Assembly: GCA_030039695.1 (NCBI GenBank) | Contig: JASHVB010000732.1 | Span: forward strand, 1-7,960 | Origin: Acetobacteraceae bacterium | GTDB lineage: Bacteria; Pseudomonadota; Alphaproteobacteria; Acetobacterales; Acetobacteraceae | Direction: 5' to 3' | DNA: 7,960 nucleotides | Shown here: positions 1 to 6,273 of the stretch, one piece after another | Layout of the letters: each line of letters starts with the position of its first letter | Numbering within the stretch: the stretch's first letter is position 1 | Made by a program: the position numbers and the translations under genes | Notes under the pieces: model-generated | What the model saw: only the letters and a program-made list of their open reading frames with translations | What the model was told of the DNA's origin: nothing | The model's database searches: none

Positions 1-634
1 AACTCGCGAATGCAATCAAGCTGGCCCTTCAGACCGCCCATCATACCCTGCAGCCAAAACGACTCGCGAATGCCGTCTGGCATGGCAGCTCTGTCCCGGT
101 CGTAGCCGTAGAACGAAATCGTCAGGTCCCTGTAGAACTGCGACCGATTGTCGAATGTGCCTTGCGGATGCCATCGAACACCGGCATCGGCAGCCCACCA
201 GGGTTTGCGCCAGTCTGCAGCATCAACGGAGGAACAGCGCCGACCAGCACCAGCTTCGATACGCGACTTGATCCGTGGCGGGCGATATCATGGACGACTT
301 CGCCGCCCCCGGTGGAGTGTCCGACCAGCACGACGCCTCTGAGGTCGAGCTTGTCGATCAGCTCGGCCAGGTCGTCGGCATACCGGTCGATGTGATTGCC
401 GTTCCAGGTCTGGTCTGAACGGGGTTGGCTGCGGCGGTCATGAGCAACAACACGGTATCCGTGACTGCCAAGGAACACCATCTGGGCGTCCCAGGCATCG
501 GCCGAGAGCGGCCAGCCGTGCGAGAACACGACCGGCTGCCCATCACCCCAATCCTTGTAGAAAACGCACGTGCCGTCCTTGATGGTGATCATACCCATCT
601 TGCGAGTGACCGTTACGTTTTTTGACCGAACCAT
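1..634 (-). pseudogene. Alpha/beta-hydrolase, non-heme chloroperoxidase/esterase type; frameshifted and cut by the window edge
   Basis: The family are serine hydrolases of the alpha/beta fold (cofactor-free haloperoxidases, mostly acting as esterases). Counted from the ATG at 598 (MGMITIKDG), which fits the usual N-terminus better than the ATG at 634, the oxyanion-hole motif FSHGWPLS lies at 25-32 and the nucleophile elbow GHSTGGG at 93-99, with Ser95 as nucleophile. Around residue 144 the reading frame breaks. In the original frame it ends at a stop at 122-124. In the next frame the family sequence resumes as [20 protein letters not shown] and then SFWLQGMMGGLKGQLD, running off the left edge. 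One G is missing from a GGG run at about 160-161. The family's usual length is about 275 residues, of which about 199 codons are visible; the catalytic Asp and His lie beyond the edge. The motif after VVAHDRR reads SQPRSDQ where relatives, from memory, have GHGRSDQ. The gene is transcribed away from the XapX gene. It is either a pseudogene or a single-base sequencing error. Confidence 0.85.
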
Positions 635-793
635 TCGTTCGCAGACGGCGCCGCGACCGCCGTTACCGGAGTTTCCGTGTCAGGCGTGGCCGCGGGATAA
701 CCGGCCTGCGGTCTTGGATGCTGACGCGGTGCGGAAGATGACTGATTGTTCCAGGTGGATTTTGTTTTGCCATTCGGACGATTTGCTTATGGG

Positions 794-808
794 GAACACA
801 GGGTGTTC
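794..808. promoter_or_regulatory. Inverted repeat GAACAC-N3-GTGTTC, candidate operator
   Basis: The two arms are perfect reverse complements of six bases separated by AGG. The site lies in the gap between two divergent genes, about 160 bases from the hydrolase start and 195 from the XapX start. The size and symmetry fit a dimeric repressor site, but which protein binds it cannot be told. It has no T-tract and the stem is too short for a terminator. Confidence 0.35.
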
Positions 809-824
809 TCGTGCAACATCAGGC

Positions 825-855
825 CGCTGCGATTAATCGATCGCTGCGATTGATC
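825..855 (+). repeat. Tandem 14-base direct repeat, 17-base period
   Basis: CGCTGCGATTAATC at 825-838 recurs as CGCTGCGATTGATC at 842-855, with 13 of 14 bases identical. The first copy contains the palindrome GATTAATC. Direct half-sites are the usual target shape of OmpR/PhoB-type winged helices, and a protein with such a domain is encoded nearby at 2606-5476. However, the 17-base period is longer than the roughly 11-base spacing typical of that family. Confidence 0.35.
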
Positions 856-1002
856 ACGACAAAAGAACGGACGATCGGACAAGCCTTCACAGTTTTCGCC
901 AAGCCATGCCGATGCGCCCTGAATAACCCTTGCCACGGCGCAATCGGCGCTTGCCGATGACAATGCACGCCCCGGTAAAGTCGAGGCAGCAAGGGATGCC
1001 TT

Positions 1003-1311
1003 ATGCCAGCAGCAAAGGCTTACATCGTGGCGCTTGCAGTCGGCGTGCTGGCCGGCGGCATTTACGGCCTGTTAGGCGTTCGCTCGCCGGCACCCCCGGT
1101 TGTCGCCCTGGTTGGCCTGCTGGGCATGTTGATGGGAGAGCAGATCGTCCCGCTCGCCAGTCATCTGTTGCAACGCGAGCCGGCAAAACTGAGCGAAATA
1201 AGAAACTCTTGCGCCCATCATCTGTTCGGGGCGCTGCCCGGTACCGGCCTCGGCGCGACAGCAAAGCTCACGCCCCCGTCCCGGCGGTCGCCCCCGGAGA
1301 AACCGACATGA
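1003..1311 (+). CDS. XapX-family (DUF1427) small membrane protein
   Basis: This is a 102-residue protein of the XapX/DUF1427 family, a small hydrophobic family of unknown biochemical function. Two membrane-spanning stretches are visible, at about residues 6-24 (AYIVALAVGVLAGGIYGLL) and 31-52. Between them is the family's signature loop GVRSPAPPVVALVGLLG, followed by GEQIVPLA. The C-terminal half is soluble and contains CAHHLFGALPG, which I recall as typical of longer family members. The ATG start is supported by AAGGGA at 991-996. The stop overlaps the start of the next gene (ATGA at 1308-1311), so the two were translationally coupled. The reading frame is intact although the downstream partner is broken. 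It acts at the inner membrane by inference; a transport or accessory role is possible but unproven. Confidence 0.85.
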   Translation: MPAAKAYIVALAVGVLAGGIYGLLGVRSPAPPVVALVGLLGMLMGEQIVPLASHLLQREPAKLSEIRNSCAHHLFGALPGTGLGATAKLTPPSRRSPPEKPT

Positions 1312-1791
1312 CCACATCGTCTGACCCGGTTCTTCATTCGGGGCTGTCCTCCACGCTCAACCGGGCGCACCCAACCGCAATTAGCGTTGCCGCCACGGAC
1401 AGGACATTCGCCAGAATCGCAACCACCGCCGACGTGAAGCGGCCTGATGGACAGGCGCGTGATGTGATCGACGTTACGGGGCGGCGCGTGCTGGCGGGAC
1501 TGATCGACAACCACCACGCGGGTGGTTTTGCCTCGCTCGATGCGGCGCCAGCATCATTGGTGATTCCGGATTGCTCGCCAGTGCGCCACGTCGGCGGCTA
1601 TCGAGCCTGGCGCGACGTGCCGCGCCGTTCAGCCTGTCGCGGTACAACGCACCTTCGCCCTGGACTGCGCCTGCCGCAACGCTGGCGTTGCGCATGGTCA
1701 TCACCGCGCAACCGCCTGGTCCGCGCGGCTGGCCTTTGCCGATCCGAAATCCTTCTCGGGCGGCCTCGATCGTTCATGCTGGGCCGATTGA
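1308..1791 (+). pseudogene. YtcJ-type amidohydrolase remnant: N-terminus fused to C-terminal tail, catalytic core deleted, plus frameshift
   Basis: YtcJ-like amidohydrolases are metal-dependent hydrolases of about 550-650 residues with a TIM-barrel. Here residues 1-69 match the family start: a VLHSG...LNRAHPTAISVA strand region, then VIDVTGRRVLAGLIDNH, ending at the first metal-ligand histidine (codon 1512-1514). The next codons read HAGGFASLDAAPASLVIPD and SPVRHVGGYRAW (to about 1613). These match the extreme C-terminus of the family, so roughly 450-500 codons of catalytic barrel are missing. After about 1614-1655 the tail continues in another frame, with AHGHHRATAW, ADPKSFSGGLDRSCWAD and a TGA at 1789-1791. 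This resembles the Cys/His-rich tail (CGC...HGH...CSCW) that I recall from intact relatives. Without the second frame, translation would end at 1805 after 165 residues. The start overlaps XapX by ATGA and has GGAG at 1296-1299. The product cannot be an active enzyme. Confidence 0.85.
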
Positions 1792-1993
1792 CCCGGCCAA
1801 TTTAGGGGCTCCAGCACCGTTCGTCCGGCGGACATCATGTTACCTATTGCGAAGTCCCAGTCAGCTTGGCGTCGTGAAGATCCGTTATGGTTCTGCGACA
1901 TGGTGCACGCCGTCTAACACCGTGATCGTCAGTTTCCGGCTGCGGGCCGTGGTTGATGTAAGTTCGTTCGCGGCCCGAGCAGGAAAAGGCCGC

Positions 1994-2000
1994 AGGAGGA
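1994..2000 (+). promoter_or_regulatory. Ribosome binding site deciding the TTG start at 2005
   Basis: AGGAGGA is a perfect match to the anti-Shine-Dalgarno sequence and sits 4-5 bases before TTG at 2005-2007. No ATG lies at a sensible distance, and the following residues begin as expected for the family, so the rare TTG is the start. Confidence 0.8.
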
Positions 2001-2004
2001 CAAA

Positions 2005-2631
2005 TTGGCATTGGATGTCTATGTCCCGAGCCGCACTGGCCTGCTGCTGGTCGATCCGTACAACGATCTGCTGAGCGACGGTGGCAAGCTGTGGCCACGC
2101 GTGAGGGGCGTTGCTGACTCTTTGGGAACGCTGGCCAACCTGTGCGCCCTGGCGGACGCCGCCCGCAAGGCGGGTGTGATGGTGCTCTATGTCCCGCATC
2201 GGCAATGGCGGGAAGGTCACTACGACGGCTGGCGACATCCCGGACCTTGGCAGACACTGCTGGACCGCGAGGCGGTGTTCGCGGAAAACACCTGGGGCGC
2301 CGACTGGCATCCCGCCCTGGTCCCGCAACCGGGCGACGTCGTCGTGCAACAACACTGGGGACAGGACGGTTTCGCCAACACCGACCTCGATTTCCAGCTC
2401 AAACAATTCGGCCTGGAGCGGATCATCGTCGCCGGCATGGTGGCCAACACCTGTGTCGAGGCGACTGGGCGACGCGGCGCCGAGCTCGGCTATCACGTGA
2501 CCCTGGTGTGTGATGCAACGGCAGCGTTCAGCGACAATGCGATGCGTGCGGCGCACGACATCAACGGGCCGACCTACGCGCACGCGTTATTGACGACCGA
2601 CGGCATCATCGCCCGTTTGTACAAGACCTGA
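2005..2631 (+). CDS. Isochorismatase-family cysteine hydrolase
   Basis: The product has 208 residues, a normal size for the isochorismatase-like/nicotinamidase superfamily, whose members hydrolyse amide, ureido or vinyl-ether bonds through a Cys-Asp-Lys centre. The catalytic Asp is D17 in GLLLVDPYNDL. The nucleophile is C150 in VAGMVANTCVEATGR, preceded by the usual V-A-N turn. The position that normally carries Lys reads VVVQQHWGQDGFANTDLD, placing Gln116 where Lys is expected. I recall relatives with QEHW or KEHW here, so this may be a subfamily trait. The end, HDINGPTYAHALLTTDGII, is also family-typical. The gene lies 213 bases after the broken amidohydrolase and has its own strong ribosome binding site. 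Its 3' end overlaps the convergent regulator by 26 bases. The substrate is unknown; a role beside the amidohydrolase in amide breakdown is inferred from position only. Confidence 0.9.
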   Translation: MALDVYVPSRTGLLLVDPYNDLLSDGGKLWPRVRGVADSLGTLANLCALADAARKAGVMVLYVPHRQWREGHYDGWRHPGPWQTLLDREAVFAENTWGADWHPALVPQPGDVVVQQHWGQDGFANTDLDFQLKQFGLERIIVAGMVANTCVEATGRRGAELGYHVTLVCDATAAFSDNAMRAAHDINGPTYAHALLTTDGIIARLYKT

Positions 2632-5476
2632 CCGTCTGCGGTGGAAGATCCAACAGTCTACGCGCCTCTTGCAAATCCGCCGTAGCGAATCCCTCGGTGA
2701 ACCGCTGGTAGGTCGCTGCGAGGTTTGCCCGCACGGCCTCGTCGCGATTTCCGTGCAGTTGGCTCAGACTGACCGCGGTACGCAACTCCCATGACAGCGC
2801 ACCTTGCACGCGCGCACAGGCCAGCGACTGCCGGTAGCAATCGTCCGCCGCGGCGACATCGCTGCCGTCGTGCCCGAGAAGATCACCCTTGATGCGCAAC
2901 AGTTCGGCCAAGCACCAGCGGTCCTCGTTGCGCTCCGAACGCGCCAGCGCTTCGTCGACGGTCTGCACGGCGTCGGGCAACTCCCCGAGGCGAGCAAGCC
3001 CAATCGCCAATTGTCCCAGGAACCAGGTGAAGCGCGGCTGGAACGACGCCTCGGGTGGCTGATCGAGCGATGTGCGCAGCAGCGTCACGCCCACCGGCAC
3101 CGCTTCCTTGCGGATGAACAGTGTGCCGCTAAAGCGATGCCCCCAACTTTGCCAGATCGGCAGACCATGGCGTTGCGACGTTTCCAGCAATTCCGATACG
3201 TATTGGTCGACTGCTGAAAGATCGCCAATCAACATGGCAACCGGGCAGCCAGCTTCGGCCAGCGCAAAGCAGAACGTGACCGGTTGGTTCAACGCACGCG
3301 CATCAGCCACCGTGGCCTTGGCCAGCTGCCATGCCTGGTCTGGGTATCCCTGGATCCAGAGAATTCGTGCCAGCGCCACCCGCGCAACGACTTTCTGATC
3401 GAACCTGAAGCGAGTCGCCGGAGACCGTCGCGGGGGCTCGACATACTCGGTCAGCATTTTCTCAATGTAATGTCGAGCCTCTGCCTGGTCGCCCCGGTAG
3501 TGCAAGGAGGTCCCGATCATTCTGTTGCCAATAGAGACATCCTCCGCGGCGCTGCTATGTTGCGCGAGGCCGAGGAAGCGGCGTGCCAGCAACAGCCCGG
3601 TCCCAAATTCGCCGCGATTCATATGATGCACCCATAAGCCCCAAAGGGCGCGCATCTGATATTCTGAATCACCAACGCTTTCGGCGAAGGACAGCGCCTT
3701 GATCCACGCGACTTCCGTTTCCTGCGTCGGTCCTTTGACATACAGCAACGACCCACCCAGCGCGGCGAGCAGCTTCATCTGCAGCGTCTGGTCCGGGGCG
3801 GTCATCGCCTCGGTGCGTGCCAGCGCTTCCGTGACACGGCGATAGCATTCGTCGATGAGGGACATCTGCACCCAGAGCGGCACGGCCGCAGCCGTCAATG
3901 CCACCGCCAGGGCCACGTCGCCGTGAGGCGCAAACGCCCAGTCGAGCGCAGCCCTGAGATTATCGAGATGCGAGGCATAGTCGGCCGTCCACTCGGGGGT
4001 AGGCCGCGTCTCCCACTCATCCTCTGCCTGGCGGAACACCGCCAGGACATATTCCGCGTGACGCCGCTGGATCTGCTCGGCTTCTTGGCTTTGCTGTAGT
4101 TTTTCCAGTGCGTAGGCGCGAGTGGTATCGAGCAGACGATAGCGGGTCGTGCTGGCGGAGCGATCCGACACGACGAGCGACTTTGCCACCAGGTTGGCGA
4201 CAGCGGAACACACGTCATCAAACGCCGTCGCATCCAGACCCGCGACGGCCATGACGGCATCCACAGTGAAGGATCCGCGGAACACTGATAACCGATGCAG
4301 TGTGATCTGCTCGGCCGGCGGCAGCAACTCGTGGCTCCAGTCCAAGGTCGCGCGCAGCGTCTGCTGACGTGGCAGTGCGGTCCGGCGGCCCTTGCTGAGC
4401 AAGGCAAAGCGGTCGTCGAGGCGAGCCGCAACACCCTCCACGCCGAGCGCTTCAACCCGGACAGCCGCGAGCTCCAGAGCCAGCGGCACGCCGTCGAGCA
4501 GACGGCAGATTGTCAGCACGGCAGCGAGGTTGCCTTCGTCGATCCGGAACCCGTCGACGGACGCCAGAACGCGCTGATGGAAGAACTGCACCGCTGAGAA
4601 GGCCATCGCGTCCTGCACCGAGACTCCCTCCGTCTGCGACGGCCATTGCAGCGACGCCAGACGATGCAGCCATTCGCCGTCCGCCCGCATCGGCTCCCGG
4701 CTGGTGGCGAGGATGGAGACGCCACGCGCCACGCGAAGTACTGTCTCCGCCAGGACGGCTGCGGCATTGATCACGTGCTCGCAGTTGTCCAGCACGATCA
4801 GCGCCTGCTTATCGCGTAGCCGTTCGGCCAGCGCGGCACCCGGCTCCGCTGCCGGCAGTGCAAATCCCAGCGCCGCCGCGACACTGTTCGCCAGTAAGGC
4901 GGGATCCGACAAGGGCGCGAGGCTGACGAACCACACCCCGTCACGAAACGCTTGGTTTGCACGTTCAGCGACGGCTATCGCGACCGTTGTCTTGCCGATC
5001 CCGCCTGGTCCCAGGATCGTCAGCAACCGATGTTGGGAAAGCTGGTTGGCCAGTATCGCAATGACGTCGTCGCGCCCGATGACCGGGAACAGCAAGGCCG
5101 GCAAATTCGACCCCGGCGTGGCCGGCTGGCGCTGCGGCATCTCGATGGTGCCGGCAATCCCACGATTGACGGCGCGCGTGAAGGAATAGCCACGTCCGGG
5201 AATGCTGATGACATAACGGGCATTGGTACCATCATCGCCCAGTGCCCGTCGCAGCGTCGCGACATGGACCCGCAAAGTATTATCGTCGGCGGATGCGTTT
5301 GGCCATGCACGCGCAACAAGCTCATCCTTGCCGACGGTTTTTCCGGCATTCTCGACCAGCGTGACGAGAATGTCGAAAGCGTGGGGCCCGAGCCGCACTG
5401 TCGCACCATCCCGCAGCAGCCTGCGCTCTGCCGGCAGCAAGTGGAATGGGCCGAATGTAAACGAGGTATCACTCAT
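2606..5476 (-). CDS. Winged-helix transcriptional regulator with STAND-type ATPase and TPR-like repeats
   Basis: Counted from the ATG at 5476, the protein has 956 residues. The frame stays open upstream to 5710, but those 78 residues look like non-coding translation, whereas MSDTSFTFGPFHL begins a typical domain; no clear ribosome binding site supports either start. Residues 5-100 are an OmpR/PhoB-type winged helix with no receiver domain, showing the recognition-helix segment NTLRVHVATLRRALG and the wing YVISIPGRGYSF. Residues 132-340 form an NB-ARC-like ATPase: VIGRDD, Walker A GPGGIGKTT (156-164), Walker B ALIVLDNCEH with D230 (225-234), ILATSRE (255-261), and the GxPLAL motif GVPLALELAA. 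The remaining 600 or so residues are alpha-helical and TPR-like. Such proteins are thought to be switches that bind ATP and oligomerise when an inducer or partner binds the repeats. No signal peptide or membrane segment is seen, so it is cytoplasmic. The nearby hydrolase operon is a likely target, by position only. Confidence 0.9.
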   Translation of the reverse strand: MSDTSFTFGPFHLLPAERRLLRDGATVRLGPHAFDILVTLVENAGKTVGKDELVARAWPNASADDNTLRVHVATLRRALGDDGTNARYVISIPGRGYSFTRAVNRGIAGTIEMPQRQPATPGSNLPALLFPVIGRDDVIAILANQLSQHRLLTILGPGGIGKTTVAIAVAERANQAFRDGVWFVSLAPLSDPALLANSVAAALGFALPAAEPGAALAERLRDKQALIVLDNCEHVINAAAVLAETVLRVARGVSILATSREPMRADGEWLHRLASLQWPSQTEGVSVQDAMAFSAVQFFHQRVLASVDGFRIDEGNLAAVLTICRLLDGVPLALELAAVRVEALGVEGVAARLDDRFALLSKGRRTALPRQQTLRATLDWSHELLPPAEQITLHRLSVFRGSFTVDAVMAVAGLDATAFDDVCSAVANLVAKSLVVSDRSASTTRYRLLDTTRAYALEKLQQSQEAEQIQRRHAEYVLAVFRQAEDEWETRPTPEWTADYASHLDNLRAALDWAFAPHGDVALAVALTAAAVPLWVQMSLIDECYRRVTEALARTEAMTAPDQTLQMKLLAALGGSLLYVKGPTQETEVAWIKALSFAESVGDSEYQMRALWGLWVHHMNRGEFGTGLLLARRFLGLAQHSSAAEDVSIGNRMIGTSLHYRGDQAEARHYIEKMLTEYVEPPRRSPATRFRFDQKVVARVALARILWIQGYPDQAWQLAKATVADARALNQPVTFCFALAEAGCPVAMLIGDLSAVDQYVSELLETSQRHGLPIWQSWGHRFSGTLFIRKEAVPVGVTLLRTSLDQPPEASFQPRFTWFLGQLAIGLARLGELPDAVQTVDEALARSERNEDRWCLAELLRIKGDLLGHDGSDVAAADDCYRQSLACARVQGALSWELRTAVSLSQLHGNRDEAVRANLAATYQRFTEGFATADLQEARRLLDLPPQTVRSCTNGR

Positions 5477-6273
5477 GACAGACGTTGGCTTTGATGTCCC
5501 CCGCGATGGCGGTTTTCGACCATGATAGGTGCGGGTATAACCGGATCGCAACCGACGTGGACCACTGCGGCAATCCGCCGCCGTGTTGCGGATGCGGCGT
5601 TGCAACGATATCGCGCAGGCGGCGTAGCGGGAATCGCGCAGATCGTGTGCGTGGTCGGCTGGGCCGCGGGCTTGCCGGAACTTCATGGGGCGGCCGCGCG
5701 CGGTTGCCAATTGACTGCGTCTTGCCGCCCCGCCTGCTTGATCGATGGCGCAAACAACGCCACAACGGCTTCGTTCCCGACCGCGGCCTCGGTCCCCGGA
5801 ATGTTGCGCTCTTGGGCAGGGCTGCGGGCAGCTCCGGAAGGTATTCCCGATCGATCGCCCGTCGCATCGTGGCGCCCATTGCGTTGACGCCGTCGCTGTG
5901 CCGCCGACTACGGCGCTCCAGGCCGGCGGATCAGCGTGGTCAGCGTCGCCTGCTCTGCCTCATCGAACGCGATCGTCGCCGCTCCACCCTTCGCCGTTCC
6001 CCTCCTCTTGCCCAAGGTTCGGCATGAACGTAACCTATCTATCGATTGCGACACTGGCACACTGCGCCGAGCGACGGAGGCCGCCGTCTGAATGTCTGTC
6101 ACCGTGGTCCGACCAGGAGGGTGACACAGAGACGGACATCGGGCCTGTTCCTCCGTACGGCGGCATACGATCCAGCAAAGTACCGCAAATTCAGAAAAGA
6201 CTATCACAGCGCCTTGGCACTAGGGCCGGTTCGTACTGACCGAGGTGTCACCAGACAACCAGGGACACACCAC
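5477..6273. other. 797-base region without a convincing gene
   Basis: This gap lies between the divergent regulator and protease genes and is far longer than promoters need. Open frames exist on both strands (for example plus 5522-5887 and minus 5469-5879), but their translations are rich in Arg, Ala and Pro and match no family I know, as expected for stop-poor GC-rich DNA. A short minus-strand stretch at 5911-5979 faintly resembles the end of a MarR regulator. The region may therefore hold a decayed gene. Promoters for both flanking genes should lie here, but no clear sigma-70, sigma-54 or RpoE pattern was found. Confidence 0.5.

Larger units (their letters stand above)
635..1002. other. Intergenic region between the divergent hydrolase and XapX genes
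   Basis: This 368-base stretch separates two divergently transcribed genes, so promoters for both should lie here. No reading frame in it resembles a protein family. It holds a perfect 6-base inverted repeat at 794-808 and a 14-base direct repeat at 825-855, both listed separately. A good ribosome binding site for XapX lies at 991-996. I found no convincing -35/-10 pair on either strand. Confidence 0.6.

Noticed and set aside
2..73. Repeated 12-mer ACTCGCGAATGC at 2-13 and 62-73
   Set aside because: Both copies encode Ile-Arg-Glu within the same hydrolase gene; coincidence of codon use.
570..836. Plus-strand open frame of 88 codons in the divergent gap
   Set aside because: No domain, no ribosome binding site, and it starts antisense to the conserved hydrolase.
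1792..2004. Gap between amidohydrolase remnant and cysteine hydrolase
   Set aside because: Read in all frames for a further gene fragment; nothing recognisable apart from the ribosome binding site.
5477..5710. Upstream extension of the regulator frame by 78 residues
   Set aside because: The extension is Arg-rich with no family character, and the winged-helix domain begins properly just after the ATG at 5476.
5522..5887. Plus-strand open frame of 121 codons starting MIGAGITG
   Set aside because: The start looks like a dinucleotide-binding motif by chance only; nothing after it fits an FAD or NAD domain.
6046..6273. Upstream extension of the protease frame
   Set aside because: The ATG at 6274 has a ribosome binding site and begins a clear signal peptide; the extension would bury it.
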